Notes: generated by a model not told the origin, from the letters alone. Counted from the stretch's first letter, positions 23,724-33,020 are shown. The stretch: 47,481 nucleotides of DNA from Desulfobulbaceae bacterium (GCA_024636345.1 JAGXHG010000038.1:1-47481), one strand, 5' to 3'. Numbers and translations are program-made.

Positions 23724-26078
23724 TTAAAGGGCGCGAAAATAGTAACGGTTCATATCAAAGAGCCCCCCCAGCACCGGCTCATCTTCATTAAATCGCTTTT
23801 GAAACCAGTCATAGGTCTCCCATAATCGCTCATCCGCCCTGTTCACGCCATACTTGGCCAACTGCGCCAGGTCTTGGGGACTGTTATCAAAATGGGCAAG
23901 GAAATCGATAAAGTCGGGCAGATCTTTCTCCCGCACATCAAAGAAATAGTTCGGATAGGAGCCGATAAGGCCATTAATGAAATTAGCGCTGTCCTTTGAT
24001 GGATCGAGGCGGTCATCCTCATTCATCAGGAATGCGACACTGTCATGCCAGCGATTGATCACCACGGAAAACGCTACATCAGGACCCTTCTCCAGTCGTA
24101 TCCTCACAAAGGCAATATTGGCGTTGCTATTATTGATCAAAGCGAAAAATGGTGTCCCGGGGCGGGAAAGAGCGCGAAAGGCCCGCAGATAGTCGTTTAT
24201 TGTTTCATACTTATCAGGCAGCTGCGGATAATCAGCCCCTGCCCGCAGATAATTCACCTTGTCGAAGGCGATCTCTGTCACCGGCAGGAGGTGGCTATCC
24301 ACGACATGCTCGACGAACTCACGTTTCGGGTCGTCCGTTGTGTAGGTTATTTTCGCCGGCAAGCCGGAAGGATAGTAGCAGATATTATCGGGATCGACAC
24401 CCTTGTACCACGACTGCATGATCTCCTGACGGCTTCCCGGGGGTAAAAAATCCAGGAAGTTGCTCTCCCCTTCCACGCGCAGCTCATCCATATAGAGCCG
24501 GGTCGCCAAGAGGTGTCCGGCTGTGCCATAAATATCAAAACCGGCAACGAGGCCATAATAAATTCGTTCCAGCAGTGGATAGTCGAGAACCCACATGCTC
24601 TTCGGCAGATTGCCCAGAGCCCCCTTGTGCACCGAGGCGCTTTGGAAATGGCGATATATGGTCAGCATCGGGGCATCGACACCACGGTTCCCCTTCCAGA
24701 TGAAGTCATAGCCGAGGCCCGCGTAGTTAAGTGATGTGTAGAGATCCTGCCTGGCCCTGTAGAACTCCGCAGCCAACTGGCGGTGCTCATCGGTGAGCGC
24801 CGAAAAAATGCGCAGGTCGCTCCCCCTCTCGTTAGGCATCCGCAGCTTGTCGCTGTACAGCTTTAGAAAACCAGGGTAGGCCACGCTCAAATCATGATCC
24901 GGGTCCATAAACATGATCCAGAATTGGTCATCAATGACATTGAGGGCAATCTGGCCCTTGCAGACCGGGCCGTGGATGAAGCTCATGATGATGTAATGGG
25001 CATTGTCCAGCAGAAATTGATAGCGCGAGCGCGGCGGGATCTGCTCAAAGGCGACAAAGGGGTTGGCGCTCAGCTGGGTGTCATAGCCCATCAGATGCGG
25101 CGGCTGCAACCATTCCGGCTGAATGAACAGCTCGCCCAAACGCTGCAGTTGAGCGTCATCAAGATTGAAGACCATATGGGTTTTGTGGACGATGGTGGAG
25201 TGGATTTTGCGAAAGCGGTAATAGACCCGCTCGACGCTGGGATCATCATAAGGGCGAACAGTGGCAATCAGATCCAGAGGCTGGCCGGGAGGTGTCCTTG
25301 AGCGCACCAGTTCATAAAACTCATTGGTCGGGGTGCCAAACTTCAGGTGGGCCAGGAACAGATGTTCGTAGAGATAGCGTGCCGTCATGGCATGCTTGGC
25401 ATCGTCCAGGTTGAGAAACCCTTCCCACTGCACAACAGCCCGTGCATCGCTCGCTTTTGGCATCATCAGTTGCGCCTGCTGGGCGGCATCCGGCCCCTTG
25501 GCGCCCTGGACCAGCCAGCCGGCGATGAGGTCAAACTCATCCTGCTTGAGCGGGGGGAATCCAAAAGGCATGCCGTTGTTCGGATGTTTTTCCAGATAAC
25601 TGCCAAGCTCTTTGCCGTTTTCCGAGCAGGTCAGATCATCCGCTTCAGAGTTGTATTCCCCCACGCTCTTCGGGTTTTTCATCTTATGTGACAGTATCTG
25701 TATCATGAGCGAGTCATTCAAGCCATTGGCAACGGTGCTCTCGGTTACGCTGAAGAATTCTTTCTTGCGCCACTCCGCGGTTGTCTGTGCATCGGTAAAG
25801 AGACGGCTCGGTTCCATGGAGGTGAGTCGTGAGGAGTTATAAATGACCCTCTTCGTGGCCCCGCGATCCATGCCCTCAAAGGAGTCAATCTTGAGCTGAC
25901 AGGGAGAATTATAGCAGGAATGGCAGACCGTGCAGCGTTTGTCGAGAAGCGGTTTGACCTCCCTTTGATAATCAATGGTCCTGGTCGGCATCTTTATCGC
26001 CACAGGCGGCAGGGCTTTCGCGGCACATCCGGCCAGGAACAAGGCCAGCACGAAGACTGGCAGGAAGGTAATTTTCAT
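23724..26078 (-). CDS. cti: Fatty acid cis/trans isomerase (lipoprotein, haem-binding)
   Basis: The protein has 784 residues. A lipobox LAGC (C18) ends the signal peptide, so the protein is a periplasmic lipoprotein. One c-type haem site, CTVCH, lies at 49-53, with further cysteines just behind (HSCYNSPC). The rest matches the Cti family as I recall it, including NNGMPFGFPPL, SRYQFLLDNAHYIIMSFIHGPVCKGQ, FWIMFMDPDHDL and YAGLGYDFIWKGNRGV. Cti converts cis-unsaturated membrane fatty acids directly to the trans form, stiffening the membrane under solvent, heat or osmotic stress. The length is normal for the family. It is monocistronic, with a repeat family 3 copy upstream. Confidence 0.9.
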   Translation of the reverse strand: MKITFLPVFVLALFLAGCAAKALPPVAIKMPTRTIDYQREVKPLLDKRCTVCHSCYNSPCQLKIDSFEGMDRGATKRVIYNSSRLTSMEPSRLFTDAQTTAEWRKKEFFSVTESTVANGLNDSLMIQILSHKMKNPKSVGEYNSEADDLTCSENGKELGSYLEKHPNNGMPFGFPPLKQDEFDLIAGWLVQGAKGPDAAQQAQLMMPKASDARAVVQWEGFLNLDDAKHAMTARYLYEHLFLAHLKFGTPTNEFYELVRSRTPPGQPLDLIATVRPYDDPSVERVYYRFRKIHSTIVHKTHMVFNLDDAQLQRLGELFIQPEWLQPPHLMGYDTQLSANPFVAFEQIPPRSRYQFLLDNAHYIIMSFIHGPVCKGQIALNVIDDQFWIMFMDPDHDLSVAYPGFLKLYSDKLRMPNERGSDLRIFSALTDEHRQLAAEFYRARQDLYTSLNYAGLGYDFIWKGNRGVDAPMLTIYRHFQSASVHKGALGNLPKSMWVLDYPLLERIYYGLVAGFDIYGTAGHLLATRLYMDELRVEGESNFLDFLPPGSRQEIMQSWYKGVDPDNICYYPSGLPAKITYTTDDPKREFVEHVVDSHLLPVTEIAFDKVNYLRAGADYPQLPDKYETINDYLRAFRALSRPGTPFFALINNSNANIAFVRIRLEKGPDVAFSVVINRWHDSVAFLMNEDDRLDPSKDSANFINGLIGSYPNYFFDVREKDLPDFIDFLAHFDNSPQDLAQLAKYGVNRADERLWETYDWFQKRFNEDEPVLGGLFDMNRYYFRAL

Positions 26079-26217
26079 GAATAGTTCATCTTTGGGGAAA
26101 GGTTCTGATTAGATACTTCATCATTTACTGTTTTTTCTACATTTTGAGGTAGCCCTGAAACGTGTGTCGCATGGAACCGGGGACGAAGATCACAAAAAGT
26201 GGTCAAGTCCTCTCTCC

Positions 26218-26340
26218 TGCGTCCCCAATTCATGACATGATATCACCCACCGGGTAATTCTACTCGTAACGGTATAAAGATGAAAGAATCTTCCCCCAAC
26301 AACCACGAAAAGCCATGAGCGGACTTGCCTCTTATTTTTC
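26218..26340 (+). repeat. Dispersed repeat family 3, copy 2
   Basis: This copy aligns over its whole length with 18721-18845. Shared landmarks in order are CGTCC, TTCATGA, TGATAT, GGGNAATTCTA, GTAACG and CCCCAACAACCACGAAAAGCC. Its last bases overlap the stop codon of the acetolactate decarboxylase gene, so that gene's end lies inside the repeat. It lies about 140 bp upstream of the fatty acid isomerase start. Confidence 0.65.
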
Positions 26341-27060
26341 TACCTTGTCCAAATCCTGCCTGATGTCCCTGTGAAAATCCCATTTCATGTAATCTCGGGT
26401 CATGGGCAACGAAAGTTCCATTTTGTTGATCAGCTGAATTCCAATTTTTACTTTTTGGGGCACACATTCAAGGAGATGGCCTCCGTGTTGATGGTCTTCT
26501 GAGAGAAAATGCAAATGCATGCCGGGAACGCTCAATGACGACAAGAAATCCGGGGTAAAGAAACCTGCAAGAGTCCCTTTGATAGTATCAAATCCAAAGA
26601 CAACCTGATCATGCGCGATATCGGAAAGCGGACGATAATTAGCCTGCTTCGGTACGGATCGCACCTTCATATGTGCGAACTCGCCCTCAATTCGGATTGC
26701 ATAGAACAGGTTCGGTGAGGGCAGAAGGCCGTTGAGCCACTGCAAAAATTTCACATAGGGAGTTTCTTCGACAATCTCATAATGGTTTCCCGCGGTATAA
26801 AAGGTTACCGCTGCAAACGGTGTCAGTACCTGTTCATCAACTTCGATCACCTTTCCATCAGAGTTGATCTGATAGCAGTGTCCATCGAGAATGAGCATTT
26901 CCCCGTCCAGGTCATCAAAGGTACCGAGTCCAAAATCACCATGTTTCAGTATTTCACCCAGATGAATGTTTTCTTCATAGATACCTTCAACCAGGGCATT
27001 GACCGGAGCACATAAGTAGATAGAACTTTCAGGCGGTTCGGTTTTCCCATAGGGTTTCAT
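26332..27060 (-). CDS. budA: Acetolactate decarboxylase
   Basis: The protein has 242 residues, the normal length. It converts 2-acetolactate to acetoin with loss of CO2, in the cytoplasm. The family motifs are GTFDDLDGEMLILDG (46-60) and the zinc site H182, H184 and H195 in HLHFLSEDHQHGGH, with the exact 2- and 11-residue spacing known for the family. R134 and E126 (IRIEGEF, MKVRSV) fit the substrate-binding positions. No acetolactate synthase is adjacent, so acetolactate would come from branched-chain amino acid synthesis or elsewhere. The stop codon falls inside a dispersed repeat. Confidence 0.93.
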   Translation of the reverse strand: MKPYGKTEPPESSIYLCAPVNALVEGIYEENIHLGEILKHGDFGLGTFDDLDGEMLILDGHCYQINSDGKVIEVDEQVLTPFAAVTFYTAGNHYEIVEETPYVKFLQWLNGLLPSPNLFYAIRIEGEFAHMKVRSVPKQANYRPLSDIAHDQVVFGFDTIKGTLAGFFTPDFLSSLSVPGMHLHFLSEDHQHGGHLLECVPQKVKIGIQLINKMELSLPMTRDYMKWDFHRDIRQDLDKVEK

Positions 27061-27110
27061 TCACTCTCACCTTCTCTTGTTTCTTATTGACCCCTTTGCC
27101 TCGACCCCGT

Positions 27111-27827
27111 TCAACTGTTGTTGTTCCCTGCATTCAATAAAGGCAGTTCCCAGTTAATTGGTGATTTTGACTGATCCTGCAAATATGCATTTGCTTTGGA
27201 AAAATGCTTATTCCCAAAAAAACCACGATGCGCGGATAAGGGGGACGGGTGAACCGACTGCAGTACCAGATGGCGCTTTTTATCAATAATCGCACCTTTT
27301 TTCTGGGCATAACTGCCCCATAAGAAAAACACCAGCCCGGTATGTTCCCGGTTCAGCGTTTGAATAATGACATCAGTGAAACGTTCCCACCCCTTTCCCT
27401 GGTGAGAAGCCGCCATGTTCTCTTCCACTGTCAGCACACTGTTTAACAGAAGTACACCCTGTTCTGCCCAGCTGTTGAGATATCCATGGTTGGCCGGAAT
27501 AATACCAAGATCCGAATGGATTTCTTTGAAAATATTTTTCAGCGATGGTGGTGGCGCTACCCCCGGCATGACTGAAAAACACAAGCCATGTGCCTGTCCC
27601 GGACCGTGATACGGGTCCTGCCCGATGATCACCACCTTCACGTCCTCAAACGGAATCAGGTTCATGGCATTAAAAATATTTTTCCCTTCCGGGTAAATGA
27701 TCTTTCCGGCCTGTTTCTCCTGGATCAGAAACTGCCTGAGGTTTTGCATATACTCTTGGTCAAATTCACCTCCGATCCGACTCTTCCAGGAAGGGTGTAA
27801 CTGAACTCGATCTTGCATCTCAGACAT
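27111..27827 (-). CDS. ung: Uracil-DNA glycosylase (family 1)
   Basis: The protein has 238 residues and is a typical UNG. The water-activating motif [13 protein letters not shown] has D71, and the uracil-recognition and leucine-loop motif [13 protein letters not shown] has H193. It removes uracil from DNA as the first step of base excision repair. The gene lies between the acetolactate decarboxylase and aldo/keto reductase genes, all on the minus strand with short gaps. Given the dCTP deaminase encoded 8 kb away, an active UNG would matter if dUTP pools rise; this link is speculation. Confidence 0.96.
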   Translation of the reverse strand: MSEMQDRVQLHPSWKSRIGGEFDQEYMQNLRQFLIQEKQAGKIIYPEGKNIFNAMNLIPFEDVKVVIIGQDPYHGPGQAHGLCFSVMPGVAPPPSLKNIFKEIHSDLGIIPANHGYLNSWAEQGVLLLNSVLTVEENMAASHQGKGWERFTDVIIQTLNREHTGLVFFLWGSYAQKKGAIIDKKRHLVLQSVHPSPLSAHRGFFGNKHFSKANAYLQDQSKSPINWELPLLNAGNNNS

Positions 27828-27878
27828 TGGACAACACCTTTGTGTGGTTATATAGCGACCCCATTTTTTGCGTTCCCC

Positions 27879-28898
27879 CTACCCCATGGGGTAAAGAATC
27901 TCTTGATTGACACTGTCGCACTCGCGCAGGAGTTCTGTTGAGAGGAGAGTTTCCGAGGCTATGAGGGTATCGTCAAGTTGGGAAGGATGCGTCGCCCCGA
28001 CGATCGTGCTGGACACAAAATCAAAGCTGAGCGTCCATGCCGCTGCCATAGTGGCCGGAGAAAGCCCATGTTTTTGGGCGATGGCGGCATATTTTTGGGC
28101 CGCGTCCAGCGCTCGGTCGTTGGCGAATCGTCCGGCTTGCGCCTTCATCCTCGGATCAGGATCGGCCAGGTAATCCCCGTAGCGAAAGCCGCCCCACTGC
28201 CCACCAGGCGTATACTTGCCGCTCAATACTCCACCGGCCAACGGCGAATAAGGAAGGAGGCCGACCTGCTCTTTTTTACAGACGATGGCAATTTCGTCAA
28301 GGAAGCGCCGATTGAGCATGGAGAAGTTGTTCTGGATGCTCTCAAAGCGCTTGAAGCCCCGATAACGGCTGGTCTCCAGGGCCTTTGTCAGACCGTAGGC
28401 GTTCTCGTTCGATGTCCCGACATAGCGCACCTTGCCGCTGCGTACGAGTTGATCGAGCGCTTCAAGGCTCTCTTCAATGGGAACGACGGTATCGGGCCAG
28501 TGGACCTGATAGAGATCGATGTAATCGGTCTTGAGCCTCCGCAAGCTTCCTTCGACGGCGGTTGTGATATGAAAGGCATCGATGGCAGTCAGACCGTGGC
28601 GCACTGGCGGCACGAACCAGCCATTGGCCGCCCCCGCGACCTTCGTGGCAATGATCATTGAATCTCTTGGCTTATCAGCCAGCCACTCACCAAAGATCCC
28701 TTCCGTGACCCCATACGTCTCCGCCGTCGGAGGAACGGGATAGACTTCAGCCATATCAAAAAAGTTGACCCCGCTGGCATAGGCCTTATCAAGGATCTCA
28801 AACGATATTTTTTTATCGCATTTTTTCCCGAAGGTCATCGTCCCCAGGCAGATGTTGGAGACTCTCAGACCGCTTCTGCCGATATAGTTGTATTTCAT
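27879..28898 (-). CDS. Aldo/keto reductase (Tas-like)
   Basis: The protein has 339 residues and is a cytosolic NADPH-dependent oxidoreductase barrel. The catalytic tetrad is complete: D48 and Y53 (NFFDMAEVYP), K86 (ATKVAG) and H133 (YQVHWPD). Its length, the LGTMTFG start and the C-terminal cofactor segment TIVGATHPSQLDD resemble E. coli Tas. The substrate is unknown. It lies 51 nt upstream of ung. Confidence 0.9.
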   Translation of the reverse strand: MKYNYIGRSGLRVSNICLGTMTFGKKCDKKISFEILDKAYASGVNFFDMAEVYPVPPTAETYGVTEGIFGEWLADKPRDSMIIATKVAGAANGWFVPPVRHGLTAIDAFHITTAVEGSLRRLKTDYIDLYQVHWPDTVVPIEESLEALDQLVRSGKVRYVGTSNENAYGLTKALETSRYRGFKRFESIQNNFSMLNRRFLDEIAIVCKKEQVGLLPYSPLAGGVLSGKYTPGGQWGGFRYGDYLADPDPRMKAQAGRFANDRALDAAQKYAAIAQKHGLSPATMAAAWTLSFDFVSSTIVGATHPSQLDDTLIASETLLSTELLRECDSVNQEILYPMG

Positions 28899-28937
28899 AG
28901 AGATACCAGGAATTGATTGAAAAGTTATGAATGGAAA

Positions 28938-30629
28938 TCACCCTTCCGCCCGCATTCGGTTGATCGCGGCCGCCACCTCGTGCAGCCGGGGTAGAGCGAG
29001 TGTCCCGGTTTTCCAGGGCGACAAGATATCGAGCCCCTTTTCTTCCACATCTTTGAGAGCAAGCGTCAGCCCTTCCTTAATATTTTCAGCCCTTTCAGCA
29101 TAGTTTCTGGCGTAATAGTGGATGATGAGGCCGATGGCCCTGGTCTGACCGATATCGATCAGCTGTTCCACTTTATTCAGGTCAATCTCATGTTGACCAT
29201 AAAGAATGGTGTCAATGCCGCGGGTCTCAATATAAACATCCTTTTTCCCCCGCGCCGGATTTAATCGCCCTGCGTCCGGACGTCTTTCTGACTTTCTGAC
29301 AATCGGGGGTAAATCACTCAGTTTTTCTGGAACCTGTTCCCGGTCAACAAGTCCATGCGCCTTCAGGGTGACATCCTCCGGTCTATAGGAATCCATCATG
29401 ATGACCGTATCGCTCACCGCAAAATAATCCCCGGAACCTCCCATGACCAGAATCGTGGAGACTCCGAGGTCGTAATACATCTCTCTCACCCGAAAAAGAA
29501 ACGGCGTTATCGGTTCTTTTTCCCTGACAACCAGCCTCTGCATCCGCTCATCGCGAATCATGAAATTCGTGGCCGACGTATCTTCATCAATCAGGAGCAG
29601 AGCGGCATCATCTTCCAGGGCCTCAATGATGTTCGCTGCCTGGGATGTACTGCCGCTTGCATTTTCAGTGGAAAAACCGGTCGTATTTCTGTCAAAGGGC
29701 AGCCGATCAATGAAGGGGCTGATATCAATATTGGAAACGACCCGATTGTCTTCAGCCCGGACCTTGACCGCCGTGGGATCGGTTGCCACAAGTTCTCTGC
29801 CATCGCCGGGGATATGGTTATAGATACCCCTTTCGAGTGCATGAAGGAGTGTTGATTTCCCATGAAAACCGCCGCCGACAATCAGGGTCACCCCCCTGGG
29901 AATGCCCATCCCCCGGACCTTGCCCCTGTTGGGCAAAACAAGCGTGCAGGCCAGTGAATCAGGTGCAACAAAGGGGATCACCTTTTCTTTCAGGGGCCGG
30001 TCATCAATCCCGCTTTGTCTTGGCAACAGGGAATTGTCGGCCACAAAAGCGGCAAGATTGTTTGGCAGCAACAGGCCACGTAAAGAGTGCTGATCTTCAG
30101 CTGACTCGACATGTCTTTGAAAACTGTCTTTATCCAGATTCTCAAAATAAAGACCATGCAAGACAACTTCCGGCAGTTCCCTGAAAAACATCTCCTCCAC
30201 TTCCCTTGCCATGATCGTTCGCCCGGCCGCAGGCAGACCGACGGTCAACCGTGCCTCGATCCCTTCACTGTCTATCAGCACCGAGTTTCTGATCAGGATC
30301 TGCTGACCACTCGTTTCAATCCGGATCTCGCCACTCTTGCCGATCCCTCGATGCCCCTTCACGTGTGCTCGAATTGCCTTGGCAACGGCTCTTGCCAGAA
30401 AATCTTCCGCGGCAGTTTTCCGTATCTTGCCGGCGCAGAATTCAGGGGCAAGAGGGGCAACCGATGACGAAACATGAATGCTTATCCGCGAAGGCTGGGC
30501 AAAAGGATCACCCTGGATATGATCGAAAGTGAGCTTGTAGCCATTAAACTGATAGCTCCCCTTCAGTTCCTTATAGGCCTTGTACCCTCGCCCATCAATT
30601 TTTTTTAAGAGTGTTCGTAGACGTTCCAT
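28938..30629 (-). CDS. ABC-class predicted ATPase (PF09818-type)
   Basis: The protein has about 563 residues from the ATG at 30629 (MERLRTLLKKIDGRGYKAYKEL). The extra upstream codons to 30701 do not look coding. The front third matches the small N-terminal domain of this family. The P-loop is GGGFHGKST in RGVTLIVGGGFHGKSTLLHALE, and the Walker B-like region is ALLLIDEDTSATNFMIRD. SGSTSQAANIIEALE acts as the signature-like segment. These cytosolic ATPases are widespread but have no proven function; a link to DNA or RNA metabolism has been suggested. No transport partner is present. A family 3 repeat lies 119 bp upstream. Confidence 0.85.
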   Translation of the reverse strand: MERLRTLLKKIDGRGYKAYKELKGSYQFNGYKLTFDHIQGDPFAQPSRISIHVSSSVAPLAPEFCAGKIRKTAAEDFLARAVAKAIRAHVKGHRGIGKSGEIRIETSGQQILIRNSVLIDSEGIEARLTVGLPAAGRTIMAREVEEMFFRELPEVVLHGLYFENLDKDSFQRHVESAEDQHSLRGLLLPNNLAAFVADNSLLPRQSGIDDRPLKEKVIPFVAPDSLACTLVLPNRGKVRGMGIPRGVTLIVGGGFHGKSTLLHALERGIYNHIPGDGRELVATDPTAVKVRAEDNRVVSNIDISPFIDRLPFDRNTTGFSTENASGSTSQAANIIEALEDDAALLLIDEDTSATNFMIRDERMQRLVVREKEPITPFLFRVREMYYDLGVSTILVMGGSGDYFAVSDTVIMMDSYRPEDVTLKAHGLVDREQVPEKLSDLPPIVRKSERRPDAGRLNPARGKKDVYIETRGIDTILYGQHEIDLNKVEQLIDIGQTRAIGLIIHYYARNYAERAENIKEGLTLALKDVEEKGLDILSPWKTGTLALPRLHEVAAAINRMRAEG

Positions 30630-30712
30630 TGTGGTCACCGCCCGCAAAAAACCATTTTTTTTTATTATTGATCCAACCCATTTAATTGTGGGACTAAACA
30701 CCTAATTTTTTT

Positions 30713-30738
30713 GTTAGTTAGTGCAGCCCGTCCCCATC
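30713..30738 (+). repeat. Short motif TTAGTTAGYGCRGCC, copy a
   Basis: This copy reads TTAGTTAGTGCAGCCCGTCC. Similar segments occur at 32603-32632 and 32990-33020. See the finding on this motif. Confidence 0.5.
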
Positions 30739-30747
30739 CCCTTCAAG

Positions 30748-30803
30748 AAAATCTTAACACCAAACAACCAAGAAAAGGCAAAAACGAATTTGCCCCTTTT
30801 TCA
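30748..30803 (+). repeat. Dispersed repeat family 3, copy 3 (core only)
   Basis: CACCAAACAACCAAGAAAAGGC matches the core of the copies at 18791 and 26286. The hairpin here is GGCAAA-AACGAA-TTTGCC followed by CCTTTTTC, which could terminate transcription; the other strand also gives T-rich tails. Only the last 55 bp of the repeat are present. Confidence 0.6.
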
Positions 30804-30895
30804 TTCGACCAAACAGGTACGGGCTAATATCTGCTGCCGAACATAATAATTGAGTATTATGCTCTAATAATTACAAATTCTCACCCTGCTGAGGA

Positions 30896-32242
30896 TTACT
30901 TATCATACTTTCCCCAGAAGCTGTACTTGCGGCCATGGGCCAGCTTAAGCTCATTTTTGTAAATTTCATGACCGGTAAAACGCTGCCAGTTGCTGATCGC
31001 CGGAGCCAGCGCATCAAGTTTTTTGAGATAACGGACACCGTACGAATAGGTCTTGGTCTGCGCTCTTCGGAGGATGGAGTCGAGCAGGGCGCGATAGAGC
31101 ATGGAGGCGGCAAGATAGCGCGCCTCTTTTTCCATGGCCTGCGCAAGCGGCAGAAGAGAGTCATAGAAATCGCCGTTCAATTGTTCAACGGATTGGAGGA
31201 GATAGTTTTCAGCCTGGTCAAGACACCCGCTCAGGAGGAGAAACTTGGCATCGGACGCACTGAAGCGTTTTGCCGCCATGATCTCCAAGGCTTGCCCGGC
31301 AATAACCGTTTCCCTCTGCTCTTGGCCGATTACCGCCAACAATTCATTCAGACCGGCAACGCTGCGATAACGACGAAAGTATTTCCAGGCAATCTCCGTG
31401 ACCTTTTCCGATTCACCCAATTCCGTATAGATGGCCTGGAGAAGCTGGTCGCGCTTGTCCGCCAGAAAAGCGCCCGGTTCCTTGTCCCGTTTAATCCAGG
31501 TAAGGGCTGTTTGCGCCTCTCCGGTCTTCAGATACACTTCGGCAATATCCAGACAGGCCGCAGTGCCGGGTTTACCCCAAGCGGCCAGCCGCGCCTTTTC
31601 AAAAAGGGGTGCATCACCCAGTTGCTCTGCCAGTTCCTCCACCCCGTTATACCAGCTCCGCCGTTGATACTCCTCTTTTTCCTTTTCCGCCAGCTGCCAT
31701 AATTGCTCGGCCAAGCCTCGCATATTCTCCTCGGGGAGAAACTCGGCTGCTGATTCCAGCAGGCAATCCCTGGCCCCATAGTCGTTGCCACCAAAAAGTT
31801 TGACAAGCAGTTCAGTCAGCCATTTCTTATCCGGACAGGCTGCGGCAAAACGGACAAAAATCTTGCTGGCGTCATGGCGAAAAACACCCCCCACCATGCC
31901 GTTTGAATCATCGCAGCGCTCAAAGACCGCCCGGTCGCATTCAAAAAAACGCGCCACCAACTCCACGCCGACCTTGCCGTCCTCCACGCCCTCTTCAAGA
32001 TCAGCAAGCAGCCCCGCCAAATCCCTGGCAAAAGAGCCAACCTCCCGCCAGTCAATAAACCGGCGCGACCGCCTCAGGCCCGCGAGTTTGGCCTTAAACC
32101 GTTTCACCTTTTCATCGGGGGTGGCCACCAGTCTCGCCACCAGTGTATCGGCCCCATCATAATTGTCGGTCATCGCCAGCAGGGCATCCGCCAGCTTTTC
32201 AGGTCCAAGGGCGATCAATTGAGTACGTATTTTCGTCGACAT
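30896..32242 (-). CDS. DUF6880-like helical-repeat protein
   Basis: The protein has 448 residues, is soluble and almost entirely helical, in a TPR-like array (for example AACLDIAEVYLKTGEAQTALTWIKRDKEPGAFLADKRDQLL). The N-terminus has an RRSRRFIDWREVGSFARDLAGLL segment and the C-terminus RAQTKTYSYGVRYLKKLDALA, which I recall from a family often encoded beside SWIM zinc-finger proteins. Function is unknown. The start is supported by GAGGAG upstream. It sits at the outer edge of the defence island. Confidence 0.7.
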   Translation of the reverse strand: MSTKIRTQLIALGPEKLADALLAMTDNYDGADTLVARLVATPDEKVKRFKAKLAGLRRSRRFIDWREVGSFARDLAGLLADLEEGVEDGKVGVELVARFFECDRAVFERCDDSNGMVGGVFRHDASKIFVRFAAACPDKKWLTELLVKLFGGNDYGARDCLLESAAEFLPEENMRGLAEQLWQLAEKEKEEYQRRSWYNGVEELAEQLGDAPLFEKARLAAWGKPGTAACLDIAEVYLKTGEAQTALTWIKRDKEPGAFLADKRDQLLQAIYTELGESEKVTEIAWKYFRRYRSVAGLNELLAVIGQEQRETVIAGQALEIMAAKRFSASDAKFLLLSGCLDQAENYLLQSVEQLNGDFYDSLLPLAQAMEKEARYLAASMLYRALLDSILRRAQTKTYSYGVRYLKKLDALAPAISNWQRFTGHEIYKNELKLAHGRKYSFWGKYDK

Positions 32243-32603
32243 ACCATGTTCTCCTCGCCACCAACGGCATATACAGATGTTTCAAGAAGCAAGAAAATAC
32301 CTCCAGTATATCGTACTCGTAGAGATTTTGAAAGATTTCGATGCACGTCGAGAACAGATTGGACTTGCCGGTGGTAACCACTTGCAGGCGCATGGGCTTT
32401 CCTTACACCTACGTCATCACGGCATTGAGCAGGGCGGATTGTTTGATGGTGGCGGCGGCGATCTGCTGTTCCAGTTGATTGCAGAAAGCCATGATCTGGT
32501 CGATTTTGGCTGAGTGGAGTGACTCTATATTTGCATTTTTGGCCTTAAAAACGTCATTATAGCCCCGAAAATGACCTACTTTCGACAATGATTATAAATG
32601 CTT
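32243..32603. other. Decayed spacer with an HsdS remnant
   Basis: No intact gene is seen in these 361 bases. The stretch includes the 3' fragment of an hsdS-like gene at 32409-32520; the rest shows nothing recognisable. Confidence 0.5.
32409..32520 (-). pseudogene. hsdS-like gene, 3' fragment
   Basis: The minus-strand frame ends SAKIDQIMAFCNQLEQQI and then AAATIKQSALLNAVMT before the stop at 32409. This is the usual C-terminal helix of type I specificity subunits (KVDELMALCDQLEQ...ALLxAV). The frame upstream of about 32520 has no HsdS resemblance and no start. It differs from the end of the main hsdS in the window, so it comes from another system. Confidence 0.5.
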
Positions 32604-32632
32604 TTAGTTAGTTAGCGCGGCCCGACCCCATC
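32603..32632 (+). repeat. Short motif TTAGTTAGYGCRGCC, copy b
   Basis: TTAGTTAGTTAGCGCGGCCCGACCCC overlaps the stop codon of the AAA_4-like remnant, whose last residues (GRAALTN) it encodes on the minus strand. Confidence 0.5.
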
Positions 32633-32966
32633 GTTTCCCTGCTCCCATAGAGGCGAGATGCGCTTTTCCATATTCGGTCAGGCGGTACTTTTGCAGACGG
32701 CTGGTAAGTTTATCGGTGAGGCTGTATTCGATCAGTGCCTGTTGTAGCAGTTCCTTGATCATCCGTTTGAAAGCGCCTATTTTGGTCTCCAGTTCAAGCA
32801 TATACATCAGTTCGGCGGCGGACAAATGCGTATCCGACAACGCCAGTAGCGCTGTTTCTGACTGGGCCCCTGACTGGGCCCCCGACTGGACCCCCTGCTC
32901 GGTCCGAGCGGTACTGCCGGACCTGGAGCCGGTTTGCTGTTTATCGAGGGCCTGCGTGTAGTTCCG
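32604..32966 (-). pseudogene. AAA_4/RecG-like transcriptional regulator, C-terminal remnant
   Basis: The open frame begins after an in-frame TAG at 32967 and has no start codon before 32840. It reads a spacer rich in Gln, Ser and Gly (GVQSGAQSGAQSE), then a winged-helix end, LSAAELMYMLELETKIGAFKR and RLQKYRLTEYGKAHL. Both parts match the tail of AlbA_2/AAA_4 (RecG-C-like) regulators that travel with restriction systems. The catalytic front half is missing. Confidence 0.6.
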
Positions 32967-32989
32967 CTATGAATATGGTGAAACGAATG

Positions 32990-33020
32990 TTTAGTGAGTT
33001 AGCGCGGCAAATCCCCATTC
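32990..33020 (+). repeat. Short motif TTAGTTAGYGCRGCC, copy c
   Basis: TTAGTGAGTTAGCGCGGCAAATCCCC overlaps the end of hsdR and encodes its last residues (NGDLPR) on the minus strand. Confidence 0.45.

Noticed and set aside
30713..33020. Integron attC sites for the TTAGTTAGYGCRGCC motif
   Set aside because: The core GTTAGCG does not match GTTRRRY, and no facing RYYYAAC partner or integrase is present.
32604..33020. CRISPR array
   Set aside because: The repeats are few, unevenly spaced and overlap coding ends; no cas gene or regular spacer pattern occurs anywhere in the window.
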